Assembly (NCBI RefSeq): GCF_014333525.1
Contig: NZ_JACSCX010000001.1
Location: forward strand, 124,001-188,000
Direction: 5' to 3'
DNA: 64,000 bases
From: Hymenobacter puniceus
GTDB taxonomy: Bacteria; Bacteroidota; Bacteroidia; Cytophagales; Hymenobacteraceae
Position 1 is the first letter of the stretch; every line of letters starts with the position of its first letter. Below are positions 17,134-25,660 of the stretch, piece by piece. The translations under genes and the position numbers were made by a program. The notes beneath the pieces are model-generated. The model was given only the letters and a program-made list of their open reading frames with translations. It had not been told where the DNA came from and ran no database searches.

Positions 17134-17454
17134 ATGGAACCTACTTCCTCCCAAATGCCCCGCTTCGCTTTCGGGCCGCGCAACTACCGCCTGATGTTCG
17201 TGGGCCTGGCCGTGCTGGCGGCCGGCTTCATCACCATGACGCTGGACACGGCCGACTACGGCGAAGGATTTCTGGGCATCACGCTCGGTCCGATTCTGCT
17301 GGTTATCGGCTTCCTGATTGAATTCTGGGCCATCATGGCCAAGCCCGGCGGCACTACGCCGGTAGCGCAGGACCCTGCCACCCGCGAAACGCTGGCCCAG
17401 CAGCCTGCCCCAGCCGCCCCGGCGGCGCCGGTCGTCCCTACTTACAAGGGATAG
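17134..17454 (+). CDS. DUF3098 family membrane protein
   Basis: The 106-residue product has two hydrophobic segments (about residues 20-36 and 46-67) with the family motif FGPRNYRLMFVGLAVLAAGF, and an Ala/Pro-rich cytoplasmic tail. Its function is unknown. In Bacteroidota, DUF3098 genes are regularly found between ftsX and uppP, as here, which suggests a role linked to division or wall-precursor recycling. It overlaps no neighbour and is transcribed with them. Confidence 0.88.
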   Translation: MEPTSSQMPRFAFGPRNYRLMFVGLAVLAAGFITMTLDTADYGEGFLGITLGPILLVIGFLIEFWAIMAKPGGTTPVAQDPATRETLAQQPAPAAPAAPVVPTYKG

Positions 17455-17565
17455 CAGCGCGGCAAAGCCTCTGCTTTGCCCTTCACCGAACGGCCTTATC
17501 CGGGTCGGTTCTATTTACCTCGTGCAACCAGGCGCGAAGCTGCTGCTTCGCGCTACTTTCTGCCC

Positions 17566-18354
17566 ATGAACTACTGGTACGCCCTGATTCTGGCTATCGT
17601 CGAAGGCCTGACGGAGTTTCTGCCCGTGAGCAGCACCGGCCACATGATTATCGTAGCCAACCTGCTCGGTATCGGGCAGTTGCCGTTCACCGAAACGTTT
17701 ATCACCTCCATTCAGCTTGGTGCCATCCTGTCGGTGGTGGTGCTGTACTGGCGGCGGTTTCTGCAAAGCTTCGATTTCTACGTGAAGCTGTTTGTGGCCT
17801 TTCTGCCGTTTGGCGTGCTGGGGTTTCTGCTCAAAGATGTAATTGAGGAACTCCTGAAAAGCGTGACGGTAGTGGCCGTGTCGCTGGTGGTAGGCGGCGT
17901 GATTCTGCTGTTCGTAGACCGTTGGTTTTCTGGTCCGCGCAAAGAAGTAACCACGCCCAGTCTGGCGCAGGCGTTGCGCATTGGCTTGTTTCAGTGTCTG
18001 GCCTTGGTGCCGGGCGTGAGCCGCTCGGCCGCCACCATCGTGGGCGGCCTTGCCCAGGGCTTCGACCGTCGCTCGGCTGCCGACTTTTCGTTTCTGCTGG
18101 CCGTGCCGACCATGGTTGTCATCACGGCGTATCAGCTCTACAAGACCTATAAAGTAGACGCGCCCGGCATCGAGGACCTTAAGCTGCTGTTGTTCGGCAA
18201 CGCGGTGGCCTTTGTCGTGGGCTTGCTGGCCGTGAAGTCGTTCGTGAATTTTGTGTCGCGCTTCGGCTTCCGGGCGTTCGGCTTCTACCGCATCATTGTG
18301 GGCGTTATCATCTTGGTGATGATTGCGCTGGGCATTCCGATGCAGCTGATATAA
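17566..18354 (+). CDS. uppP: undecaprenyl-diphosphate phosphatase
   Basis: UppP (BacA) removes one phosphate from undecaprenyl diphosphate to regenerate the lipid carrier for peptidoglycan synthesis, and overexpression gives bacitracin resistance. The 262-residue protein has the family signatures EGLTEFLPVSSTGH (residues 13-26) and PGVSRSAATI, with about eight membrane segments. The ATG at 17566 begins the standard N-terminus MNYWYALILAIVEG; the frame extends upstream without similarity. The gene is 5 bp from truB and clearly cotranscribed. Confidence 0.95.
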   Translation: MNYWYALILAIVEGLTEFLPVSSTGHMIIVANLLGIGQLPFTETFITSIQLGAILSVVVLYWRRFLQSFDFYVKLFVAFLPFGVLGFLLKDVIEELLKSVTVVAVSLVVGGVILLFVDRWFSGPRKEVTTPSLAQALRIGLFQCLALVPGVSRSAATIVGGLAQGFDRRSAADFSFLLAVPTMVVITAYQLYKTYKVDAPGIEDLKLLLFGNAVAFVVGLLAVKSFVNFVSRFGFRAFGFYRIIVGVIILVMIALGIPMQLI

Positions 18355-18359
18355 GCGTA

Positions 18360-19172
18360 ATGGAAAATCTCCACTCATTTGATTTCGAAGCCGGCGAAGT
18401 GCTGCTGATGGACAAGCCGCTCACCTGGTCGTCGTTTGATGTGGTGCGCAAGGTGAAGAACACGCTGCGCATCAAGAAAATCGGCCACGCTGGCACCCTC
18501 GACCCATTGGCCACCGGTTTGCTGATTTTGTGCACCGGCAAGAAAACCAAGGAAATCGACCAGATTCAGGCGCAGGAAAAGGAGTACACCGGCACCTTCC
18601 GCCTCGGCCAAACCACGCCCAGCTTCGACCTGGAAACGCCCGTGGATGCCGAGTGGCCCTACGCTCACCTGACCGAAGACGCCATCCGGGCAGCTACGGC
18701 GCAGTTTACGGGCCTGATTACGCAGACACCGCCACTGTTTTCGGCCGTGAAAGTGAACGGCGAGCGGGCCTATGAAGTAGCGCGGCGCGGCGAGGAAGCG
18801 GAAATCAAGAGCAAGCAGGTAACCATCCGGGAATTTGAAATCACGCGCATAGCCCTGCCCGACGTAGACTTCCGCGTGACCTGCTCGAAAGGCACCTACA
18901 TCCGCAGCCTCGCCCGCGACTTTGGCGTGGCCCTGAACTGCGGCGCCCACCTCACCAAGCTGGTGCGCACCCGCATCGGCGAGTACCGTGTGCAGGACGC
19001 CCTGACCATGGAAGCCGTGGAGGCGTTGCGCCCGCCGCGCCCCGAAGGCGAAGTGGAACGGCCGCGCCGCCAGCGCCAGCCACGCCCCGAGCGCCGCGCC
19101 GGTCTGGAGTATTTCAATGCCAACCAAACCGATCCGGCCCCGACCACTGCCGCGCCAGACGCTACCGAGTAA
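18360..19172 (+). CDS. truB: tRNA pseudouridine synthase B
   Basis: TruB makes pseudouridine 55 in the T loop of tRNAs. The 270-residue protein contains the catalytic motif GHAGTLDPLATGLL with Asp48, then KEYTGTFRLGQTT and SCSKGTYIRSLARD (read as VTCSKGTYIRSLARDFG) near the active site. After the core (about residue 220) there is an unusual tail rich in Arg, Pro and Glu (RPPRPEGEVERPRRQRQPRP) of around 45 residues, possibly for extra RNA contacts. Only five bases separate it from uppP, a tight operon. Confidence 0.95.
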   Translation: MENLHSFDFEAGEVLLMDKPLTWSSFDVVRKVKNTLRIKKIGHAGTLDPLATGLLILCTGKKTKEIDQIQAQEKEYTGTFRLGQTTPSFDLETPVDAEWPYAHLTEDAIRAATAQFTGLITQTPPLFSAVKVNGERAYEVARRGEEAEIKSKQVTIREFEITRIALPDVDFRVTCSKGTYIRSLARDFGVALNCGAHLTKLVRTRIGEYRVQDALTMEAVEALRPPRPEGEVERPRRQRQPRPERRAGLEYFNANQTDPAPTTAAPDATE

Positions 19173-19266
19173 CAGCATGGTGCGCCGATTGCCTGAGCCG
19201 CGGCCCACGCTGCATCCGTAGAACCTGATTTTCTTTAGCGCGCTATTTTGCGCCAATTCATCTCTC

Positions 19267-20220
19267 ATGCACGTCATCCACGATCCGGCGCAATTCCCCC
19301 ACCTCGGCAATGCCGTCGTGACCAGCGGCACGTTCGACGGCGTGCACATCGGGCACCAGCAAATTCTGCGACGGCTGTGCGAGGTGGCCCAGCTCAGTGG
19401 CGGCCCGGCCGTGGTCATCACCTACTGGCCGCACCCGCGGCTGGTGCTGGGGCCGCCGCCCTCCCACCCCGAGCTGCTGGAGCTACGCCTGCTGAGCACC
19501 TTGGAAGAACGGGCCGCCAAGCTGGCCGAGTTTGGTGTGGACTACCTGTTGGTGGTGCCCTTCACCCGCGAGTTTGCGCAATGGACCTCGGAAGATTACA
19601 TCCAGAACATCCTGCTGCACACCGTGGGCACGAGCAAATTAGTGATTGGCTACGACCACCGTTTTGGTAAGAATCGGGAAGGCGGCTTCGACTACCTCAA
19701 TCAGCATGCCGACCGCTACGGCATGAGTGTGGAGGAAATTCCGCGCGAAGACGTGGACGCCGTGGGCGTGAGCAGCACCCGCATCCGCCGCGCCCTGGAA
19801 ACCGGCGACGTAGCCACCGCCAACCGCTACCTCGGCTACTCCTATCCGCTGACTGGTATGGTGGTAAAAGGCCGGCAGCTGGGCCGCACCATTGGCTGGC
19901 CCACAGCCAATATCGTGTGTGAGGAGCCCCTAAAGCTGATTCCGGCGCGCGGTGTGTATGCCGTACTAGCCACTACGGCCGCCGGCACCCACCACCCGGC
20001 CATGCTCAATATCGGCGTGCGCCCTACCATCGGCGGCGACCTGGCCCAAACCGTGGAAGCCCACCTGCTGGACTTCGATGGCGACCTATACGAGCAGCCA
20101 CTGACAGTGCAGTTCGTAGCGCGCCTGCGCGACGAGCAGAAGTTCAACGGCCTCGATGAACTGAAGGCCCAGCTGGCCCTGGATGCCGAAGACGCCCGCC
20201 AGCACCTGATAGGTGGATGA
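19267..20220 (+). CDS. ribF: bifunctional riboflavin kinase/FAD synthetase
   Basis: RibF phosphorylates riboflavin to FMN and adenylylates FMN to FAD. The N-terminal nucleotidyltransferase domain shows SGTFDGVHIGHQQI, GYDHRFGKNREGG and SSTRIRRAL. The C-terminal flavokinase domain has GRTIGWPTANI, RGVYAVL and NIGVRPTIGG followed by VEAHLLDFDGDLY. At 317 residues it matches the usual length. It ends the plus-strand series beginning with ftsX, 94 bp after truB. Confidence 0.95.
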   Translation: MHVIHDPAQFPHLGNAVVTSGTFDGVHIGHQQILRRLCEVAQLSGGPAVVITYWPHPRLVLGPPPSHPELLELRLLSTLEERAAKLAEFGVDYLLVVPFTREFAQWTSEDYIQNILLHTVGTSKLVIGYDHRFGKNREGGFDYLNQHADRYGMSVEEIPREDVDAVGVSSTRIRRALETGDVATANRYLGYSYPLTGMVVKGRQLGRTIGWPTANIVCEEPLKLIPARGVYAVLATTAAGTHHPAMLNIGVRPTIGGDLAQTVEAHLLDFDGDLYEQPLTVQFVARLRDEQKFNGLDELKAQLALDAEDARQHLIGG

Positions 20221-20232
20221 TTTTTCTCGTAG

Positions 20233-20280
20233 TTTCTCGCAGTGTGCTGACGACTGAACGCTGCGAGACACTGCGAGAAA
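20233..20280. repeat. 13-bp inverted repeat between ribF and the CoA transferase genes
   Basis: TTTCTCGCAGTGT (20233-20245) is the exact reverse complement of ACACTGCGAGAAA (20268-20280), with a 22-base loop. There is no long T-run after it, so it may act as a weak terminator or mRNA stabiliser. Confidence 0.55.
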
Positions 20281-20317
20281 TTCTACCTTGCTGCCCCAAA
20301 CATCCCACCCACTTCCT

Positions 20318-21016
20318 ATGATCAATAAAGTAGTAGCCGGCCCGGAAGAAGCCCTGCAGGGCCTGACGGACGGCATGACCCTGATGCTCGGCGGCTTCGG
20401 CCTGTGCGGCATCCCCGAAAACAGCATCCGCGAAATTCTGCGCCTGGGTGTGCGCAACCTTACGTGCATCAGCAACAACGCCGGCGTCGATGATTTTGGC
20501 ATCGGGCTGCTGCTGCAAACCAAGCAGGTGCGCAAGATGATTTCCAGCTACGTAGGCGAAAACGCCGAGTTTGAGCGGCAATTGCTGAGCGGCGAGCTAG
20601 AAGTGGAGCTGATTCCGCAAGGCACGCTGGCCGAGCGGTGCCGGGCCGGTGGCGCAGGCATCCCGGCCTTTTACACGCCGGCCGGCTACGGCACCGAGGT
20701 AGGCGAAGGCAAGGAAAGCCGCGAGTTCAACGGCAAGATGTACCTGCTGGAAACTGCCCTGCACGCCGATTACGCCTTCGTGAAAGCCTGGCGTGGCGAC
20801 ACGGCCGGCAACTTGATTTTCAAGGGTACGGCCCGCAACTTCAACCCGATGATGGCCACGGCCGGCAAAATCACGGTGGCGGAGGTGGAAGAGCTGGTAC
20901 CCGCCGGCGAGCTGGACCCCAACCAGATTCATACGCCCGGCATCTTCGTGCAGCGCATCTATCAGGGCAAAAACTACGAGAAGCGCATTGAGCAGCGCAC
21001 GGTGCGGCAGGGGTAA
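20318..21016 (+). CDS. scoA: 3-oxoacid CoA-transferase subunit A
   Basis: This 232-residue protein is the alpha subunit of a succinyl-CoA:3-ketoacid (or acetate/acetoacetate) CoA transferase. It contains the family motif [13 protein letters not shown], then [18 protein letters not shown] and the mid-region [25 protein letters not shown]. The ATG at 20318 gives the normal start. Subunit B follows after about 105 bp that hold an inverted repeat rather than the usual few bases. Physiologically the enzyme activates or uses acetoacetate and short acids. Confidence 0.93.
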   Translation: MINKVVAGPEEALQGLTDGMTLMLGGFGLCGIPENSIREILRLGVRNLTCISNNAGVDDFGIGLLLQTKQVRKMISSYVGENAEFERQLLSGELEVELIPQGTLAERCRAGGAGIPAFYTPAGYGTEVGEGKESREFNGKMYLLETALHADYAFVKAWRGDTAGNLIFKGTARNFNPMMATAGKITVAEVEELVPAGELDPNQIHTPGIFVQRIYQGKNYEKRIEQRTVRQG

Positions 21017-21118
21017 TGAGGTGATGAAGGGAAACATAATGAGGTGACAAAATCCATCCTCAGCTTTCCCCAAACGTCCTTTTCAACCTCATCACTTCAT
21101 CACCTTTTACCTCATTAT
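21014..21118. repeat. inverted repeat of the ATGAGGTGATGAAG family between the CoA transferase subunits
   Basis: The left arm 21014-21047 begins TAATGAGGTGATGAAGG. The right arm 21085-21118 carries the same words in inverse order and orientation (ACCTCAT, TTCATCACC, ACCTCATTA). The arms are imperfect but extend over roughly 34 nt each and would form a large hairpin in the scoAB message. Confidence 0.6.
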
Positions 21119-21121
21119 CCC

Positions 21122-21778
21122 ATGTTAGATAAACACGGCATTGCGAAGCGCATTGCACAGGAAGTCCAGAACAACTCCTACGTCAACCTCGGCATTGGCA
21201 TCCCGACGCTGGTGGCCAACTACATTCCCGACGGCATCAATGTAGAGCTGCAAAGCGAAAACGGCCTGCTGGGCATGGGCCCCTTCCCCACCGACGACCA
21301 GGTAGACCCCGACCTCATCAATGCCGGCAAGCAGACCGTCACGACGCTGCCCGGCTCCAGTTTGTTCAGCTCCGCTGATTCGTTCGGTATGATCCGGGGC
21401 GAGCATGTGGACCTGACGATTCTGGGCGCTATGGAGGTTTCCGAAAACGGCGACATTGCCAACTGGAAGATTCCGGGCAAGATGGTGAAGGGCATGGGCG
21501 GCGCCATGGACCTAGTGGCTTCGGCCAAAAACATCATCGTGGCCATGCAGCACGTAGCACGCGACGGCAGCAGCAAGCTGCTGCCCGCCTGCACGCTGCC
21601 CATCACCGGTTTGCGCTGCGTGAAAAAAATCGTGACCGAGCTGGCCGTCATCGACGTGACGCCCGACGGCTTTGTGCTGCGCGAGCGGGCGCCCGGCGTG
21701 ACCGTGGAACAGATTCAGGCCGCCACGGCCGGCAAGCTGGTAGTGCGCGGCGAAATCCCGGAAATGACGGGTGTGTAA
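21122..21778 (+). CDS. scoB: 3-oxoacid CoA-transferase subunit B
   Basis: The 218-residue beta subunit carries the catalytic glutamate in [13 protein letters not shown] (Glu46), which forms the covalent CoA thioester. It also carries the family blocks [21 protein letters not shown] and [21 protein letters not shown]. The ATG at 21122 begins the family N-terminus; the frame is open further upstream through the repeat. Together with subunit A it makes a complete two-gene enzyme. No thiolase or hydroxybutyrate dehydrogenase gene is adjacent. Confidence 0.93.
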   Translation: MLDKHGIAKRIAQEVQNNSYVNLGIGIPTLVANYIPDGINVELQSENGLLGMGPFPTDDQVDPDLINAGKQTVTTLPGSSLFSSADSFGMIRGEHVDLTILGAMEVSENGDIANWKIPGKMVKGMGGAMDLVASAKNIIVAMQHVARDGSSKLLPACTLPITGLRCVKKIVTELAVIDVTPDGFVLRERAPGVTVEQIQAATAGKLVVRGEIPEMTGV

Positions 21779-21782
21779 ATTC

Positions 21783-21940
21783 GTGAAGAGGCGAATAGTG
21801 ATGAGGTGATGAAGTAAGCGTGTCAAGCAGAGGCGCAGCCGAAGCATCTCGCATGCTGAGGTTGAGACGACCCGAAATACGACGCTCCGCTCGGGACCGA
21901 CGTTCTTACTTCGTCACCTTATCACCATTTACTTCTTCAC
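21783..21940. repeat. nested inverted-repeat element downstream of scoB
   Basis: Outer arms of about 38 nt (21783-21820, containing GTGATGAGGTGATGAAGTAAG, and 21901-21940 inverted) match at most positions. Between them lies a fragment with GCCGAAGCATCTCGC that resembles the family B core. The element fills the gap between convergent genes. Confidence 0.6.
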
Positions 21941-21945
21941 CGCTC

Positions 21946-22422
21946 TCATTTCAGCCGACGGTAAGCTTGGGCCATGATGCGCTCGGCGGCTTCGGCGGTG
22001 AAGTGAGCGAAGTAGCGCCGCAGGTGGGTTAGGGCGGCAGCGGCACTGAGGCCGCCGGCCCGCACGGCATCGGCAAGATGGTCGGCCAGGTCGTCGGGAT
22101 GACTGGTGAGGGCCGGAAACTCGTGCTGCAGCTTGTAGCCGGCCAGCACGTTCACGCGTAGCTCGGGGGAAGCGCCCGGCACCTGCGTCAATAGGCGCTC
22201 CATCACCAACTGCACTTCATCCATGAACAGCGTGCGCACCAGGCCGGGCGGCGTGGGCACCAGCTGGCCGGGGGCCGCTACCAGCAGCACGGCCGCAGGC
22301 ATATCGGGCTGCCAGCGGCTGGGGTCGGATGGGGCGCATAGCCAGGCTGTGGGCGGAAACCCATCGGGCTGAGCGAGCAGGCGGCCCAGCGTCTGGAGGC
22401 GGCGTTCTTCGGGCGGAAGCAT
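21946..22422 (-). CDS. hypothetical protein
   Basis: A 158-residue product (ATG at 22422; another in-frame ATG at 22437). It is mostly helical in appearance, with Ala/Leu/Pro-rich sequence and no signal peptide or membrane segment. I recognise no family. The Pro/Ala-rich segment near residues 45-60 (MPAAVLLVAAPGQLVPTPPG) may be a central strand and loop of a small alpha/beta domain. It is divergent from the T9SS-sorted protein gene and convergent with scoB. Its coding status rests on an uninterrupted frame and the absence of a better frame on the other strand. Confidence 0.6.
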   Translation of the reverse strand: MLPPEERRLQTLGRLLAQPDGFPPTAWLCAPSDPSRWQPDMPAAVLLVAAPGQLVPTPPGLVRTLFMDEVQLVMERLLTQVPGASPELRVNVLAGYKLQHEFPALTSHPDDLADHLADAVRAGGLSAAAALTHLRRYFAHFTAEAAERIMAQAYRRLK

Positions 22423-22507
22423 GGCTGCAAGGTACAACAGCGCACCCGAATGCCTTTCAGAACGGCGTTGGCGCTATATTGAGGTTTCGCCGTTTACTTC
22501 TGCTCTT

Positions 22508-23629
22508 ATGCGCTACTGCTACCCGTTGCTCCTGCTCGCCGTGTCGGCGCTGTCAGCCCAGGCCCAAACTGCCACTTCCCCCACCATCACCCGCACCGAC
22601 ATGCCGGTGCCGAGCGACACGCTGCGCCAAAGTACGGCGGCTGTGCAGCTGCCGGCCAGCGCTCCGCCCCTCAGCCGCCGCGGGCCCAACCAGACCTGGA
22701 ACTACAGCGGGCTGACTGCTACCGCGCAGAATGTGGCGCGCTTCACTACCGTGCCCAACCAGCCGCTCTACACGTTCACGTTCAACTCGGCCCTGAGCGG
22801 CGCCAACCGCGCCACGGTAGCCTCGCCGCAAGCGGTGCCGGTGCCGCCCGGCTTCGCGCTGCCCGTCACCGACCCGTATCAGTTTTTCAACGCCTCCGTT
22901 GCTGATTTCCGCTCGGTGGGCTACGGCGGCACGCTGGCCGGCACGGCTGTGCCCGTCACGTATGCCAGCGCCAGCCAGCAGGACATCATTTATCGGTTTC
23001 CGCTCAGCTACGCCAGTCCGGCTGATTCCAGCAACTCGTTTTTCAGCATCAGTGTGCCTGGCACCGGCTACCTCAGCCAGCGCCGCAAGCGGGTGAACAA
23101 GGCCGATGCCTGGGGCATGCTCACCACGCCCTTCGGCACATTTCAGACGGTGCGCGTCGTGACGCGCCTCGAAGACCACGACAGCGTTTCGGTGGGCACT
23201 ACCAGCCAGGGGTTTGATTTGCCGGTACGGCGCGAATACAAATGGCTGGCTACCGGCCAGCGCGTGCCGCTGCTCACCATCACCACGGCACAAGTAGGCG
23301 GGCAGGAAGTGGTGTCGAACGTAGAGTACCGCGACATATACCGCCGCATCGTGCTAAAAAACGGCCCAAGCCTGGCCGAAACCGCGCTGCAGCTCTATCC
23401 GAATCCAGGCAATGCACAGGCGGCGCTACACCTCGCGCGCACCACAGGCGGCGCGGCCACCATTACGGCCACCGACCTGGCCGGGCGGCGGCTGTTTCAG
23501 TATGCGCTGCCTCCGGCGGTGCGGCAAATAGAGTTACCAGCGACGCTGTTTGGGAGCTTTCGGGGTGTGGCCGTGCTGCACATACAAACCCCGGATGGGG
23601 TGGCCGTACGGCGCGTGGTGCGGCAGTAA
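22508..23629 (+). CDS. secreted protein with T9SS C-terminal sorting domain
   Basis: The 373-residue product has a signal peptide (residues 1-20, ending AQAQ). It has a beta-rich body of unknown function and a C-terminal type A sorting domain of about 80 residues beginning LQLYPNPGNAQAALHL, with TDLAGRRL and ending VRRVVRQ. This predicts export by Sec, then secretion through the outer membrane by the type IX system and possibly anchoring to surface polysaccharide. The start at 22508 was chosen because the signal peptide begins there. No T9SS machinery gene is in the window. Confidence 0.82.
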   Translation: MRYCYPLLLLAVSALSAQAQTATSPTITRTDMPVPSDTLRQSTAAVQLPASAPPLSRRGPNQTWNYSGLTATAQNVARFTTVPNQPLYTFTFNSALSGANRATVASPQAVPVPPGFALPVTDPYQFFNASVADFRSVGYGGTLAGTAVPVTYASASQQDIIYRFPLSYASPADSSNSFFSISVPGTGYLSQRRKRVNKADAWGMLTTPFGTFQTVRVVTRLEDHDSVSVGTTSQGFDLPVRREYKWLATGQRVPLLTITTAQVGGQEVVSNVEYRDIYRRIVLKNGPSLAETALQLYPNPGNAQAALHLARTTGGAATITATDLAGRRLFQYALPPAVRQIELPATLFGSFRGVAVLHIQTPDGVAVRRVVRQ

Positions 23630-23767
23630 TGCTTCAGTCAGTGTTGTTGGACTTGGCATAGGAGCTTCGCCCTGTTGGCAGCCTGTGGCGAAGAGTAGAA
23701 CTGAGTCTTTTTGCCGCCGAATTTGTTGTTCTGCCCGTAAGACAGAGCCGTCCCCAACTGAGGCCGG

Positions 23768-23775
23768 TATCTTTG
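23768..23775 (+). promoter_or_regulatory. candidate -7 box of the GNAT-nitrilase gene
   Basis: TATCTTTG is an exact TAnnTTTG match 31 nt upstream of the ATG at 23807. A TTTG at 23722-23725 is too far away to be its -33 element. Confidence 0.4.
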
Positions 23776-23806
23776 TGCTTTCCTCTGACACTCTCCGCTA
23801 CCTGAT

Positions 23807-25504
23807 ATGGCCACAAACTCGAGCAACAAGGCTGCCGGTGGCAGCCACGCCAAAAAACAATCTACCGCCGCCACCGAGCGGCTCACCCCTACGGCCGTAC
23901 CCGCCCACAAACTAGTACTGCGCACCCTGAAACGCTCTGATTTCAAGGTGGTGCAAGAAATCATGGACAAGGTGTACTCCAACATGGAGGGCGCCTGGTC
24001 GCAGGAAGAGTACAACAACCTGCTCAAGAAATTCCCCGAGGGCCAGATCTGCATCGAGGACAACGGGCAGGTGGTGGCGGCCGCGCTGGCCATCATTGTG
24101 CAGTATTCCGACTTCGGCGACCGGCACACCTACGCCAAAATCACGGGCCACGGCAAGTTTGATACCCACAACTCCGACGGTGACACCTTGTATGGCGTGG
24201 ACGTATTCGTGGACCCCGAGTACCGCAGCCTGCGCCTGGGCCGCCGCTTGTATGACGCCCGCAAGGAGCTGTGTGAGAACCTGAATTTGCGCGCCATGGT
24301 GGCCGGCGGCCGGATTCCCGGCTACAATCAGTACGCCGAGGAAATGACGCCCGCCAAGTACGTGGAGATGGTACGCAATAAGGAGCTGGTTGACCCCATC
24401 CTTACCTTCCAGCTCTCCAACGACTTCTACGTCCGCAAAATCATCCGCGGGTACCTGCCCTACGACTCCGAAAGCAAGGCCTATGCCACGCTGCTGGAGT
24501 GGATCAACGTGTACTACGACGAGGAATTCGACAAGCTGATCGGTAACCAGAAGTCCAACGTGCGCATCGGCATCGTGCAGTGGCAGATGCGCGCGACCAA
24601 AAACCTGGAGGACTTTTTCCAGCAGATTGAGTTCTTCGTGGACACCGTTTCGGGCTACAAGGCCGACTGCGTGCTGTTCCCCGAGTTCTTCAACGCGCCC
24701 ATGATGGCCCTCACCAACGAGGAGTCACCCTCGGTAGCTATCCGCTCGATGGCGGCCTTCACCGAGCCCATCAAAACCAAGATGATGGAACTGGCCGTGA
24801 GCTATAACATCAACGTCATTGCCGGCTCGATGCCGCTTTACGAGGATGGCAAACTCTATAACGTGAGCTACCTCTGCCGCCGCGACGGCACCGTGGACGA
24901 GCAATACAAGCTGCACGTAACGCCCGACGAGGCCAGCTACTGGGGCATGCGCGGCGGCGACAAGCTGCGCTGCTTCGACACCGACTTCGGCAAAATCGGC
25001 ATCCTGATCTGCTACGACGTGGAGTTTCCGGAGCTGAGCCGCATGCTGAGCGACGAAGGCATGAAAATCCTGTTCGTGCCCTTCTGGACCGATACCAAGA
25101 ACGCCTACCAGCGCGTGCGCCTCTGCGCCCAGGCCCGAGCCATCGAAAATGAGTGCTACGTGGCCATTACCGGCTCGGTGGGCAACCTACCCCGCGTGGA
25201 AAACATGGACATTCAGTACTCGCAGAGCGCCGTGTTCAGCCCTAGTGATTTTGCCTTCCCCCACGACGCCATTGTGGCCGAGGCTACGCCGAACACGGAA
25301 ATGACCCTGATTGCCGACCTCGACCTGGATTTGCTCAAAGACCTGAACACCAGCGGTGCCGTGCGCAACCTGCGCGACCGGCGCAAGGACCTGTACTCGC
25401 TGAGCTGGTCGAAGAAAACGGAGCGCGACGACGAGTTGCTGGCCCAAGGCGAGGAGCGCGCCCCCAAAACCGCCAGCCGCCGCAAGGCCGTGTCGGCGGG
25501 GTAG
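23807..25504 (+). CDS. GNAT acetyltransferase fused to a nitrilase-family hydrolase
   Basis: The 565-residue protein has two catalytic modules. Residues about 30-240 form a GNAT N-acyltransferase domain (LVLRTLKRSDFKVVQEIM, then VDVFVDPEYRSLRLGRRLY as the acetyl-CoA loop). Residues about 255-530 form a carbon-nitrogen hydrolase with the Glu-Lys-Cys triad: Glu293 in LFPEFFN, Lys368 in YKLHVTP and Cys402 in LICYDVEFPE. An extra Lys/Ala-rich stretch begins the protein and a basic tail ends it. The substrates are unknown; such fusions suggest acylation coupled to amide hydrolysis on the same metabolite. It appears monocistronic, with its own -7 box and terminator. Confidence 0.9.
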   Translation: MATNSSNKAAGGSHAKKQSTAATERLTPTAVPAHKLVLRTLKRSDFKVVQEIMDKVYSNMEGAWSQEEYNNLLKKFPEGQICIEDNGQVVAAALAIIVQYSDFGDRHTYAKITGHGKFDTHNSDGDTLYGVDVFVDPEYRSLRLGRRLYDARKELCENLNLRAMVAGGRIPGYNQYAEEMTPAKYVEMVRNKELVDPILTFQLSNDFYVRKIIRGYLPYDSESKAYATLLEWINVYYDEEFDKLIGNQKSNVRIGIVQWQMRATKNLEDFFQQIEFFVDTVSGYKADCVLFPEFFNAPMMALTNEESPSVAIRSMAAFTEPIKTKMMELAVSYNINVIAGSMPLYEDGKLYNVSYLCRRDGTVDEQYKLHVTPDEASYWGMRGGDKLRCFDTDFGKIGILICYDVEFPELSRMLSDEGMKILFVPFWTDTKNAYQRVRLCAQARAIENECYVAITGSVGNLPRVENMDIQYSQSAVFSPSDFAFPHDAIVAEATPNTEMTLIADLDLDLLKDLNTSGAVRNLRDRRKDLYSLSWSKKTERDDELLAQGEERAPKTASRRKAVSAG

Positions 25505-25531
25505 TCCTGCTCCTAAACAACACACTGTTTT

Positions 25532-25564
25532 AAACGGCCTGTCAGTTTCTGATGGGCCGTTTTG
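25532..25564 (+). terminator. intrinsic terminator after the GNAT-nitrilase gene
   Basis: AAACGGCC (25532-25539) pairs with GGCCGTTT (25555-25562), and the stem ends in TTTTG. It lies about 28 bp past the stop codon. Confidence 0.7.
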
Positions 25565-25660
25565 CATTGTGCAGAATTCGGGGTTAGCGCGCTGGGTTGG
25601 CGGTTTTTCATTAAACTGCGGGCCCCTCCCCATAATGCCACCTTTCATTTTTCCCTACTT

